Assembly: GCA_030340625.1 (NCBI GenBank)
Contig: JAOPHQ010004835.1
Location: 60,001-124,000, forward strand
Reading direction: 5' to 3'
DNA from: Merluccius polli
Lineage: Eukaryota > Chordata > Actinopteri > Gadiformes > Merlucciidae
DNA: 64,000 nucleotides
A program made the position numbers and the translations under genes. Below the pieces are notes generated by a model. The model was not told where the DNA came from, made no database searches, and saw nothing but the letters and a program-made list of their open reading frames with translations. Shown in pieces: positions 34,532-45,827 of this stretch (position 1 is its first letter; each line of letters opens with the position of its first letter).

Positions 34532-35064
34532 TAGCCTGGCAGGCCAGACCTACATCAGAAAGATGTAAGGTCTGGCACAGCTCCATCGGCAGTGTGGGCG
34601 GGATAAACGGTTGTCTTTCAAGTTCCCTCTGCACGCAATAGGATAGCGCTACAACCAATCAGAGCAACGAAGAAGGTGACGTAGTCAGAGCGACGGCTCT
34701 GTCTACGTAATTAATCAAAACTCAGAATACATATTTATTTTCGAGGAAAGACTTCAGTGCCGTTCTTTGTTCTTTTCTCAAAGAAAATGTTAACTTCAAG
34801 TCTTGAAGAGTCGCGACCAAAGCCGAGTGGAAAGACAGCCGTTCGCCAGCAGCAGCAGCAGCCATTGTTTACCTAACACGGAACCGTCGCAACTCTGTCG
34901 TCATGGTAGCCCGGCTTTCGACTCCGCCCCTCACGCTGTGATTGGTCAGACATACAAGACACACTTGGTGTTTCCAGCACCAAAAAGCGGACGGAGCTGT
35001 GCTAGACCTACCTAGCTGCCAAATAAATTTGCTGCCGCTAGGGGGTGTCTAGAGTTCTAGGCTA
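34532..35064. mobile_element. 533-bp DNA element with 9-bp target duplication
   Basis: The sequence starts TAGCCTGGCA and ends TTCTAGGCTA, short imperfect inverted repeats. AAGGAGGAG lies directly on both sides (34523-34531, 35065-35073). A 9-bp duplication suggests a Mutator-like or other minor superfamily, though part of it could be an 8-bp hAT duplication. It contains a CpG-rich stretch but no protein. Confidence 0.7.
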
Positions 35065-35073
35065 AAGGAGGAG

Positions 35074-35132
35074 TACAATTTTTTCCAAATTTTCATATGT
35101 GGTCTCAGTTTAGATGAGACCAAGAGAAGGAT
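35074..35132 (+). other. Retroelement polypurine region and second hairpin
   Basis: A hairpin with a 7-bp stem (GGTCTCA...TGAGACC) lies at 35101-35121, followed directly by the purine-rich AAGAGAAGGAT before the 3' LTR. The block repeats the layout of the hairpin and purine stretch at 34497-34531, so the 3' end of the element carries a direct repeat. Confidence 0.55.
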
Positions 35133-35738
35133 TAAAGGTATGGTTATATTTTATATCTACCATATGACCAATAACTAGGGTTACACTAACCTCGGTGCCT
35201 GTCTGCAGACGAAGGACAGAGTCATGAGCTATGAGCAGAGGCATGTAAGCATGGGGGGAGCTCCTCAGGATCGGAATGAGTGCGTTGTTGGTTACATATG
35301 TGGAGTAGATAGTGAGGTCGGGTGATGGCGAAAAAACAGGCAGGATTGTCGCTGCACGTGTAAAGAATCTTTTAGAGAAATACCTGGAGGCGACAGTCTG
35401 GCGCTGGGGCCAGACACCACAAGGACGAGAGGGGAAGACGGCAACAGCCAGAGGAGAAGAAGAGGACAGCCCTTTAGGACGTTTTCACTGTTATGTGTAT
35501 ATAACTTCCTGGGTCAGGGATAGTTAGTGCGCAGACTTCGTGAACTGACACACACTTTGTTGTTCTGTCAGGGAAACATAGTTGGGCCCAGATATCTGTA
35601 AAACTCTGCACATTATACTGGTGTTAACAATAAAACTGATTATTTCTTAAAGCTAAACAACTTCTTCTATCGCTTCATTAAAAGAACACGCGTGAGTAGG
35701 GGTTTCATTTTTTTACTTTGAAACTGCCTCTCACAACA
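35133..35738 (+). repeat. 3' LTR
   Basis: 606 bp, the same as the 5' LTR apart from one base at 35655. It carries the same TATA box and AATAAA (35629-35634). It is followed by CTAG and then the right part of the host hAT element. Confidence 0.93.
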
Positions 35739-35875
35739 CTAGTGAACACAAATTTTGTTCAAAATGTTTTCAAAAAATTTTGCCTCCCCAAATAAGCCTC
35801 ATGCCCACCCACACATGACATTCTGGTCACACCCCTGGTCTGACGCCAGCAACATGTGGCAACGTATCACTTTCT

Positions 35876-38800
35876 TTTTTTTTTTCAAAGTATGTTTTTA
35901 TTGAGCTTTATGAAAACAGATACAATTATTGACATACTTCAGGCTCTTTCTTTTTTTTTTAACAATGAAACAGAAAATCACAACAGACATTGCAACACAC
36001 ACAGACACATACATAAAATAAAAAGAAAAGAAAAAGAAGGCATGGTTGACTAGGACCCCCCCACCCCCCCTCCTCCCCTGAAGACCCCACTTTTAACTAC
36101 ATCAGGCGATGGGCTGTTGTAATGAGTTTGCACCTACGAGATACAATGTAAAGGGTTGCCAGGTTTTATCAAAGTGCTGAAGTCTGTTTTGCAAAATATG
36201 CCTTATTCTTTCAAGATAGAGTGTATCAGTAAGACTGTCAAGCCACATCTTGGATGTGGGTGAGTGTACACTCTTCCATAAAGTGAGAATCAGTTTTTTT
36301 GCTATTATGAGGCTGTATGAAATGAAACGCTGTTGAGCTTTGGAGAATGTCTTGAGGGTTTCAGATACACCAAGAATGATGAGTACGGGATCTGGATTGA
36401 TCACTGTTCCAATAACGTCAGACAATATGTCAAAAACGTCGCACCAAAAAGAATACATTTTTGGGCATAAAGCATAACTATGGAGATGAGTCGCCACAGA
36501 AGAGTTGCATTTATTACACATGGGAGATATTTCAGGGTATATCTTATGTAGTTTTTCCTTTGAATAGTGTAGCATATAGACAACTTTAAATTGAATAAGA
36601 CAATGTCTTGCGCTGAGAGAACAGGTATTAATCTTTTTCAGGGCACTGTCCCATACCTCAGTTGTGATTGGTTCACCAAGTTCTTTTTCCCATTTGCACC
36701 TATGTATATTGGGAGGTGGAGAGCTTAACGACAAGAGAGTGTGATAAATGCGTGCAATCAATTTTGGTAGTCTTGATGGTAATTTCAGACAGTCGTCTAT
36801 AGATGTTATGGATTCCGTCTCAAACTCCTTCATATGTTTTCTTATGTAATCCCTAATTTGCAAATATTGGAAGAAATGATTATTCCCTAATTCAAATTTC
36901 TGCTGCAATTGCAAAAATGAGGCAAAAACACCTTGTATATATAAATCCCCAACATATTCAATACCTTTCTGACTCCAGACAGAGAATGCTCCGCTCAATC
37001 TGGAAGGGATAAAAGTGGGATTCCTATCTATAGATAATGCAGGAGAAATAAGGTTAAGCCTAAAATGGGATCTGATTTGTTTCCAGATACGGGTCATGTC
37101 GTGAATAATAGGATTGTTATTATATAATAATTTACTTATCTTAGTTGGGGCCAGTAGGGTTGCAGACAGTGAGTAGGGATGACAATCCTCCTGTTCCATC
37201 AGTAGCCAATTGGGTGGGTGTGTCGTGGTATTGAAAGAATAAGTGAACGTCTTAATTGCTGAGGCCCAGTAGTAAAACAAAAAATTTGGAAGAGCTAATC
37301 CTCCTTCATGTTTAGACTTGCATAGATATGCCTTGCCAATTCTAGGGGTTCTGTGCTCCCATAAAAAGGGAGTAATTAAAGAATCCAGACGTTTAAAAAA
37401 TGACTTCTGAAGAAAGACTGGGATATTTTGGAGGAGATATAACAACTGAGGAAGAAACACCATCTTTATGGCATTGATTCTTCCAGTCAAGGAGATTGGA
37501 AGAGAATTCCAGAAAAGTAATTTGGACCGCAGTTTTTCTATGAGAGGGAGAAAGTTTTCTTGAAAGAGAGAGGTATATTGTTTTGTTACTTCTATGCCCA
37601 GGTAAGTGAATTTGTCCATGGCAATTTTAAAGGGGAAATCGTTTAGGGGCGCCAGATCACTCATATTGACTGGCATTAAAACACTCTTGGTCCAATTAAT
37701 TCGGTAGCCTGAAAAGGTTCCGAAGACACTGATTTTGTCCAAAAGTAGCGGTATAGTGATTTGTGGGCGTGTTATATGTAGGAGAATATCATCTGCAAAG
37801 AGGGATATTTTACTAGTTGTTCCTCTAGTTGTGTAACCCTGTATCTGGGGGTCAAGTCTAATACTTTGGGCTAGTGGCTCAATAGCTAGAGCAAAAATTA
37901 AAGGTGAAAGGGGACATCCTTGCCTTGTTCCCCTGTCCAATTTAAATGAGGAAGATACCGTTCTATTTGTTAGGATTCTAGCAGTGGGGTTGTTGTAAAG
38001 GAGTTTAATTAATGACAGAAACTTTGTCCCAAGATTGAATCTTCTAAGGACTTCAAATAAGTAATGCCATTCAATCCGGTCAAATGCTTTTTCAGCATCA
38101 AGTGCAAGTATAGCGAGATCAGAGGTCGGTTCTCTCTTTGTGTAGAGAATATTAAAGAGACGCCTAAGATTGAAGGTGGAGTTTCGATTAGGTACAAAAC
38201 CTGTCTGGTCTGGATGAATTAGTCTCTCTAGTAGAGGATTGAGTCTGTTAGCTAGTATTTTAGAAAATAATTTCCCATCAACATTGAGGAGTGAAATAGG
38301 ACGATACGCACCAACCTCCTCTGGGTCTTTCCCTTTCTTATGAATTACCGTTATTACCGCCTCAGTTAGAATTGGGGGTAAAACTCCAGTTGTCTGTGCA
38401 TGGTCAAATACTCTTAATAAGTAAGGAGACAATTCTTCACTGAACACCTTATACAACTCTCCAGAGAGCCCGTCAGGGCCTGGAGATTTATAGCTTTTTT
38501 AGCGAAGAGATGGCTATTTGAACCTCTTGAACTGTAAGCTCCTTGTTCAGTAATTCACAGTCTTTCCCGTCTAAACTGGGGAGCTTGCATTTATCCAGAA
38601 AGTCATTAGTTGTTCTAGGGTTTGAGGTGGATTGGGAAGTATACAGATCAGTGTAAAATTCAAGGAACCTGTTATTAACATCTTTAGGTTTTGTGAGAAT
38701 TGTGTTATCTTTCGCTTTTATTTTGTGTATAGTCCTATCACCTTCCATTTTTCTGAGTTGTCGGGCTAAAAGTTTATGCGGCTTGTCACCAAACTCAAAG

Positions 38801-40304
38801 AACCTCTGTCTGGTATACAGAAAAGCCCGAGTTATTTTCTCAGACATAATTTGATTGTATTTGTATTTTAATGTTGCTATTTCTCTATGAAGGACCATAG
38901 ATGGGGAGTGAGCATTTGTGTTATCCAGTGTCTTGATCTGCTCTTCCAGTTCCTTTAATTTGGTCACATTTTCTTTCCTCTTTGATGCTTCAAATGAAAT
39001 TATGCTGCCTCTAATGAAAGCTTTAAATGCTTCCCATAGAATGGAAGGAGAGGTCCCAGGGATATCGTTCTTCTCAAAATACAAGGAGATTTGTTCTTTT
39101 AAATAATGGCGAAAAAGCTGATCTGTAAAAAGTTGGGGATTTAGCCTCCAAGAGGAATGTGGTTTATCCATATGGTCCAATTGCAAAGAAAAGGAAACAG
39201 GACTGTGGTCCGAAATCAAAATACCGTGGTAGCGAACGTCCATTACAAAGGGTGCAAGTTTACCATCGATTAGAAAGAAGTCAATCCTGCTATAGGAGTT
39301 ATGTACTGGTGAATAGAAGTAGTACTCTCTGCCTGAGGGATTTATTATTCTCCAAATGTCTAATATATTTGCATTGTTTATATAAGAATTTAAAAATTCA
39401 CTTGAGGCGTTTTTTGAGGGGTTCCTTGTGGAGGATCTATCAAGATGTACATCCAGGACAGTGTTAAAATCCCCGCCAATTATCAAATTAGTTTGCAAAA
39501 CATCCGGTATTAGTGAGAAGACTTTCTGGAAAAATGCTGGGTTGTCCATGTTAGGAGCATATACTGTATGTTGACAAGGGTGATTGAGATGTTGTTGTGA
39601 ATTTCTCCAGTAACTATGATATAGCGACCTTCTTTATCAGACATTGTTTTTTTATGCAAAAAGGGTACACCTCTTCTAATTAAGATGGCCACACCTCGTT
39701 TTACTTGAAAAAGTAGAATGAAAAATCTCTCCTATCCATTTTGTCCTAAGCCTACTGTGTGAGTTATTTTTCAAGTGTGTTTCTTGCAAAAACATTATAT
39801 CTGAGGTGAGCGTCTTGAGATGAGATACAATTTTCCCTCTTTTGACAGGATGATTCAATCCACGCACATTCCAGCTAGAAAATCTAAGCTTCCCTATTGC
39901 TTTAGTGTTGTCATTCATAGTATCCTGCATAAGCATTGTTTCGTTGACTTGGAACATACAGCAGTACCGCCATTCTGTGAAATGTATTTGTGTAGGGTCT
40001 TCATATCCCCCCCCTCCCCCCTCACAGCATGCCACCCAATAGCCACTGTATCCACTTCCCTCAACCTAGACCCCTCTTCCCATGTCAACCAGAACCACAC
40101 AATAATAAAACATAATAAGATAAACCAAGTTACTCTAGCCAGCTCAAAGTGAGTGGCGCGAGTCCCCTTAGTACAACCGAAATAATAATAGAAAAATAGA
40201 AAATAAAAGAACTTTGTGGAAGAATTTTGTGTTATATTCAATCAACTAAGTCAGAGCTATAGCAAACACGTGTCACTCCTCCATCACTCACCCGGAAGTC
40301 CCCC
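35876..40304 (-). mobile_element. L1-like LINE with ORF2 only, flanked by a 14-bp duplication
   Basis: ACGTATCACTTTCT is present on both sides (35862-35875 and 40305-40318). The 3' end carries a short poly-A (a T run at 35876-35885 on the plus strand). The 5' end on the minus strand begins GGGGGACTTCCGGGTGAGTG, which looks like a true L1-type 5' end rather than a random truncation. Only about 260 bases separate it from ORF2, so ORF1 is missing. Confidence 0.92.
36102..39975 (-). pseudogene. LINE ORF2 (endonuclease and reverse transcriptase), frameshifted
   Basis: Read on the minus strand, the apurinic-type endonuclease opens with SSWNVRGLNHPVKRG, FLQETHL, GGDFNTVLD and SDHSPVS. The reverse transcriptase has YRPISLLN, ALDAEKAFDRI, GTRQGCPLSPLIF and the catalytic FADD in SLFADDILL, with a long C-terminal region to 36102. 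It is broken into frames by three small changes: an A5 run at 39708-39712, about five extra bases near 39560-39580, and a T6 run at 38495-38500 where one base fewer would restore frame. All catalytic residues are present. L1-type ORF2 copies RNA into DNA at an endonuclease nick. The two homopolymer shifts could also be sequencing errors. The L1/Tx1 clade is my reading of the RT motifs. Confidence 0.88.
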
Positions 40305-40318
40305 ACGTATCACTTTCT

Positions 40319-41104
40319 GACAAACGTGAAGTTGTGAAATCTCATGGGATTCCATTCCCTTATATATCCTCCCACAGCAGTCTGTTCTAGGCTACAGGAT
40401 CCAAGTGTCCTTCCTTGTTATATACACCCCCACTTTAAAAGGTTGCCGTCCTGGTGACATGACTTAACCTGACCAAGATGGGGTAACACTAGTTCCATGG
40501 CCTGAATACCACTTGCTGGAAGTTTAGTGATGGGGTAGGGTTGGTTGGGCCAAGGGCTGGGGTAAGTTGAATGGGTTTGAATGCTGGCCTGCGGTGGTTC
40601 TGGTTGAACACCTTACAGCAACCTCATCTGGCTCCAGGGACTGCAGGGTGGCCCCCAACCTTTCAGAGGATTGTGGACAGATCTCTACGAGAGGTCCCGG
40701 GTGGTCTTGGCTGGTCCCCAGAGATCAGTCTCTGGGGACCAGGAGCCTGGGGCTGGCTCAAGTTCTGTAGGTTCTTTCCACTTGCTGGATTCTGCTGGTT
40801 TTTGAGGGTGGGAAATTTGTTGGTTTGGGAGGACCACAAAAGCTGACAGAAAGCTGTCGTCGCCATTGTCATCCTCAGTTTCATCTCCTGTGGAAGGCGC
40901 TTTGTCCATTATGCTGGGTGGAGGGGGCACTGTCAGTGGTTCGGACACAGGGGCTCCTTTGGCAGTGATCGGCCTTAGTTCTGAGTGATTGATATTCTTC
41001 TGCTGTCCTGGACTGTTTCGGGACTGGATCTTGTATACTGTGCCTATGTTGTCAAGGCATTCCACCACTTGGTAGACTGTCGACCTGAAGACCTGAGGAG
41101 TCAT
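40319..41104 (-). pseudogene. Remnant of the 3' end of a Ty3/gypsy pol gene
   Basis: A minus-strand frame (41119-40685) contains PQVFRSTVYQVVECLDNIGT and INHSELRPI, the spacing of the region after the integrase of gypsy elements, followed by a Pro/Glu-rich tail. It is next to non-coding sequence to 40319. No integrase or LTR was identified here, so it is a fragment. Confidence 0.5.
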
Positions 41105-42859
41105 TTTAGAGTATTGCACACTGAAAAAAGAGTATTGCGCATTGTAAAATATTAAAAATATTGCACAGTAGATAAGGTTTTTTTGAAAGTGTTTAGTAGT
41201 GTTTGAAAATAGTCCATGTGTCCATGTATGAAGTCAGTGCATGTGAGAGTTCAGGGTGGTTATTGCTTTTGGGAAGAAGCTGTTTTTGAATCCTGTTTTA
41301 GTCCTGATGCACCTGTAGCACCTCCCTGAGGGCAACAGGTCAAACAGGTCAAAGCCGGGGTGGGAGCTGTCTTTAGTGATGGTTTGGGCTCTGCTGAGGC
41401 AGTGGGAGGTGTAAATGTCCATCAGTGAGTGGAAAAGGGGAGCCAATGATCTTCTGAGCTGCCTTTACGACTCTCTGGAGCCTCTCCCTGTCTGCAACAG
41501 TGCAGCTGCCATACCACACTGTGATGCAGTATGTCAGCAGGCTCTCAATGGATGAGCAGTAGTAGGTCAGCAGCAGGTTGGAGTTTAGGTTGTACTTCCT
41601 GAGGACTCTCAGGAAGTGTAGCCGTTGCTGAGCCTTCTTGATGACTGCCGTGATATTCTCTGACCAGGAGATGTCGGCGGAGATGAGGATGCCGAGAAAC
41701 CTGAAGGTGTGGGCCCTCTCCACACACTCGCCATTGATGTAAAGGGGGGCTGGGTCGGTGCTGTGCTTCCTGAAGTCAACGATGATCTCTTTGGTTTTCT
41801 TGGTGTTCAGGGCGAGGTTATTCTCTGAACACCAGGCGGCCAACTTCAGGACCTCCTCTCTGTAGGCTGCCTTATCCCCCTTTGGGATGAGTCCGACCAC
41901 TGTGGTCATCAGCAAGCTTGACAATGAGGTTGTTGTTGTGGGTCGAACTGCAGTCGTGGGTGTAGAGGCAGTAAAGGAGGAGGCTCAGCACACAGCCCTG
42001 TGGGGAGCCGATGCTCAGCGTGCAGGTGGAGGAGAGGTGGGGTCAAGTTTCTTTTCTTTATTCAGGCACATGTGAGAGGAGGGAGGCCGAGTGTCACCAG
42101 TTTTGTGATGAGTCTTTCCGGGATTATTGTGTTAAAGGCTGAACTGTAATCCACAAAGAGCATCCGGACGTAGCTCTGATGCTGCTCCAGGTGGTTCAGC
42201 GCAGAGTGGAGAGCTACAGCAATGGCGTCCTCTGTGGATCTGTTTGCACGATATGCGAACTGGTGAGGGTCAAGGGGGAGGGAGAGATAGTCCTTGATGT
42301 GCTTAAGAACTAGTCTCTCGAAGCATTTCGTGATTACCGGAGTGAGGGCCACCGGACGGTAATCGTTCATGCTGGTGATGGGAGACTTCTTCGGCACTGG
42401 GATTATTGTTGCTGATTTTAAACAGGACGGGATGACTGCCTGGGCCAAGGAGAGGTTGAAGATCCTGGTAAAGGTGGGGGCGAGTTGGTAGGCGCATGCC
42501 CTGAGCACCTTGCCAGGTACTCCGTCTGGGCCGGCAGCTTTCTTGGGGTTCACTGCCAGGAGCACCCGTCTAACATCCTGCTCTAGTACAGTGAGTGGGG
42601 TGGTGCAGGAGGGGGTGGGGGCAGGGCTGGAGCAGATGAGTGCTGCTGAGATGTTTCAATGTGAGCAAAGAAGCAGTTTAGCTCCTCTGCCAGTGCGCAC
42701 TCAGGTCTTCTGTTGACACATCACAGCCTCTGAAGTTTGTGATGTCTTGTATGCCCCGCCAGACCTCCCATGTGTTGTTGCTGGACAGGTGGGACTCTAT
42801 GCGCATAATGGGGTCCACCTTGGCTCCTTTCACTCCCCTTTTCAGGTCAGCTCGAGCAG
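41105..42859 (-). mobile_element. L2/CR1-like LINE 'A', 3' part (reverse transcriptase)
   Basis: On the minus strand, after a NTWEVWRGIQDITNF segment, the RT runs NPKKAAGPDGVPGKVLRACA, DYRPVALTPVITKCFERL, HQFAYRANRSTEDAI and VDYSSAFNTI. A frame change follows the LADD motif near 41905-41915, then VVGLIPKGDKAAYREEV, TVWYGSCTVADRERLQRVV and a last frame ending NSFFPKAITTLNSHMH at 41234. Several shifts break it, so it is dead. A non-coding 3' tail continues to about 41105. The 5' portion continues at 45242-45562, beyond an inserted hAT element. Confidence 0.85.
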
Positions 42860-42867
42860 CTCTGTAC

Positions 42868-45233
42868 CAGAGGTTGCGCTAGACTTTTTCGCTGTCCGTC
42901 ATTTTGACTGACAGGGTCATAAAAATCCCGTCATAATCTATTTTTACCGGTCACTTTAATTTTTAAAATGATAATAATGACATGTTCAATAGCATTTAAT
43001 TTTAATTCATTTTTAATTAATATTCAGTCCAAACAAGCTGAACAAATAATCCACATTGTGGATACACACATCAAGCAGAAGAATATGTAAGAATATCGGC
43101 CGCCAGGCGATTCGCATATAGTGGGGCTTGACGGTGATTCATCACCACAATGTGGGCGGGAGCTAGTTGATCCACTAGTCAACACGCGGGAGCTAGTTGA
43201 TCCACTCGTCCCATTTTAGTGGGAATGATTCAAACATCATGGCGGTGCGACCGACGCTTGCGGCGGCCTCTGCGAGCATCAACTCTTTAAAAAGTACAGT
43301 GCGATCTTTAGCTGAGTATAAGTAGAATCGCGAGTTTCTGTTAGGTATCAGAAACCGCTGTAGGAGTCCGGGGCGGGGGCGTGGCTGTTTATATAAATGA
43401 CTCATGGTGTAAAGATGCCAACACGATCTCAAAGCACTGTTCCCCTGATGTGGAGTTCATGGTAGTCAAGTGTCGACCTTTTCACTTCCCACGAGAATTC
43501 ACAGCTGTATTTATTTTTGCAGTATATGTCCCTCCAAGTGCTGATAAGCAAACGGCTATGACTGAACTCTATGACAACATTAGCCAACTACAGACTGCTC
43601 ACCCAGAAGCACTTTACATTGTTGCTGGGGATTTTAACAAGGTGTGTTTAAAGAGTGTTACCTAAACTCTACCAGCATGTGGACTGTGCAACCAGAGGTG
43701 ACAGCACGTTGGACCTTGTCTACACCAACATTAAAGCTGCATATAGAGCAGCCTCTCTACCACACATAGGCAGCTCAGACCATCTTACTGTCACTCTGCA
43801 GCCTGCATACAGAGCCAAAGTGCAACGAGAGCCAGCAGAGAAGAAAAGCACCACAGTGTGGCCACAGGATGCTCTACCAGCACTACAAGACTGCTTCGAC
43901 TGCACACAGTGGAGCATCTTCAGGGAGGCTGCAACATCTGGGGACTTCATCGACCTGCAGGAATACACCGAGGCAGTGGTGGGATTCATCTCCAAATGTG
44001 TTGATGACGTGACTGAGGTGAAAACGGTCAAAACACGTGCCACAAGGAAGCCATGGCTGACAGGTGAGGTCTGTTCACTCCTGAAGACCCGCGATTTTGC
44101 CTTTAAAGCTGGCGACGCAGCATATAGGGAGGCAAGGAACAATCTGAAAAAGGGGATCAGAGAGGCTAAAAGACAGTATGGGAGGAACTTGGAGAAGAAC
44201 TTTGAGGACACCAGGGACATAAGGCGCCTGTGGCAGGGATTTCAGACAGTAACGGGCTATAAACATACAGCCAAAACAGCTCAGTGCAATAATCCATCAC
44301 TCCCAGATGACCTAAACAGGTTTTATTCCCGGTTTGAGGACACCAACATCAGGAGGGCACAAAGGCTGACTCCAGCATCCACTGAGCAAGTTCTACAGCT
44401 GTCTGCTGAGTGTGTTAGGCGGACCTTCTCCAGGATAAATCCTCGAAAGGCCTCCGGACCAGACAATGTACTAGGCCGTGTCTTAAAGAGCTGTGCTGAT
44501 GAGCTAAAGGATGTATTCACCGACATTTTTAACATCTCTCTCTCCCAAGCTGTTCTGCCCACCTGTTTTAAGAGCGCCACCATAGTACCAGTTCCCAAAA
44601 ATTCAACCCCCCACTGTCTAAATGACTATCGTCCTGTTGCCCTCACATCAGTTGCCATGAAATGCTTCGAGCGGCTTGTCAAAGACCACATTACATCTCT
44701 CCTCCCTGCCAGCATGGACCATCTACAGTTTGCATATAGGACAAACCGGTCTACGGAGGATGCCATATCCACCCTGCTCCATCTCACCCTCACTCATCTG
44801 GAAGACAAGAACACCTATGCCAGGATTCTGCTAGTTGACTTTAGCTCGGCGTTCAATACCATCTTGCCACAGCAGCTGGTGGAGAAAATGAAGCTGCTGG
44901 GAGTGGGCACTAACACCTGCAACTGGGTCCTGGACTTTCTCACAGAGAGAAAGCAGACTGTCAAAGTCAACAGCAGAACATCCAACACCATCACAGTGAG
45001 TACTGGATCACCACAGGGATGTGTTTTGAGCCCACTACTCTTTACCCTGCTGACGCATGACTGCACTGCCATACATAACGCCAACAACATAATTAAATTA
45101 ATATGCTCATCGCCACCAAGTGGTCAGGGTGTGAATTGCAATCTGTCAAAATGACGGATGGCCCTCAGATTTTTCCGTCACCGTTTTAAATAAACGGTCA
45201 ATGACGGAAAATATTCGGTTAACGCGACCCCTG
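42868..45233. mobile_element. hAT element inserted in LINE A, carrying LINE B
   Basis: The perfect 8-bp duplication CTCTGTAC flanks it (42860-42867, 45234-45241). Its ends are CAGAGGTTGCGCTAGAC and the inverted GTTAACGCGACCCCTG. The outer parts carry TGACGG repeats (GTCCGTCATTTTGAC near the left end, AATGACGGAAAA near the right end). The interior is mostly a second LINE in plus orientation; no hAT transposase is present. Confidence 0.9.
43381..45105 (+). pseudogene. L2/CR1-like LINE 'B' ORF2, truncated before the catalytic motif
   Basis: The endonuclease part starts GVAVYINDSWCKDANT and has AGDFNK, then a frame change near 43655 leads to TLDLVYTNIKAAYRA, SSDHLTV and a long RT frame to 45154. 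The RT has NPRKASGPDNVLGRVLKS, DYRPVALTSVAMKCFERLV, HLQFAYRTNRSTEDAI, VDFSSAFNTI and GSPQGCVLSPLLFTLLTH. It breaks off at NNIIKL just before the expected FADD, where hAT sequence resumes. It is the same type as LINE A but lies on the opposite strand. Confidence 0.85.
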
Positions 45234-45241
45234 CTCTGTAC

Positions 45242-45562
45242 ATAGCTCTGTCACCTGACCTGAAGGCAGCGTCGCGGGCCCTGAGTAGTGTGCGGACCAG
45301 GCTGGTCATCCAGGGTTTCTGGTTTGGGAAAGCCTGGATGTTTTTGTCCACAGTCACATTCCCGATGCAGAACAGTATATAGTCCAGTACCGTTCCTGTG
45401 AATGTCTCCAGCTCTTGGTGTTCAAACAAGTCCCAATCTGTCAGTATGAAGCAGTCCTGTAGCTTGAAGAGTGCATTGTCAGCCCAGGTTCTAACAAGTC
45501 TTTGTGGTGGGCCAGAATGCTGGTCTGTGGATGATGAAATGATGGAGGTCCACTCCCACAAG
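45242..45562 (-). mobile_element. L2/CR1-like LINE 'A', 5' remnant
   Basis: A minus-strand frame contains WADNALFKLQDCFILTDWDLF and NQKPWMTSLVRTLLRARDAAF, which aligns with the inter-domain region of LINE B (TRKPWLTGEVCSLLKTRDFAF). It joins LINE A across the hAT insertion. The rest of the 5' part is missing. Confidence 0.8.
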
Positions 45563-45827
45563 TGTCTGAGTAAATAACTTTTTATTTAACAGAGAACACA
45601 AGCGGGATGACATTCAATGCATCTGAAAGGTGGCCGAATCTTCTCCGAATCTGAGTCCGAATCCCCCAATGGGGTCCGAAACTGAATCCTCTCTAATGCA
45701 CACACTTCTTATAGCCCTCTGAGCCATACCATACGTGGCAGTCCGGCAAGCTGAGACAACACACCTAAAATGTTTCGATTTACAACACAAAGAGATCCTT
45801 ATCGTAAACCACACTTTCTGTCATCAG

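Larger units (their letters stand above)
29985..35738 (+). mobile_element. LTR retroelement / endogenous retrovirus-like, no pol or env recognised
   Basis: Two 606-bp LTRs (29985-30590 and 35133-35738) flank a 4.5-kb interior, with CTAG on both outer sides (29981-29984, 35739-35742). Each LTR starts TAAAGG and ends CAACA. The primer-binding site lies two bases after the 5' LTR and is an 18-base match to the 3' end of vertebrate tRNA-Trp, the primer used by avian leukosis-type retroviruses. A splice-donor-like AAAAAAGGTAAGC lies near 30676. No protease, reverse transcriptase, integrase or envelope frame was recognised. The interior carries one possible gag-like frame and several nested repeats. 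It would depend on another element's enzymes. The near-identity of the LTRs points to recent insertion or conversion. Confidence 0.88.
29699..35837. mobile_element. hAT-type element (about 0.4 kb) split by an LTR retroelement
   Basis: The ends CAGGGGCGTGACCA and TGGTCACACCCCTG are inverted repeats, and the perfect 8-bp duplication GTCTGACG flanks them (29691-29698 and 35838-35845). This is the hAT signature. The original element is only about 385 bases (29699-29984 plus 35739-35837) and carries poly-C runs with the spacers GTCGGTCGCCAGTCC and GTCGACAATCGTGC. It has no transposase. Confidence 0.9.
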
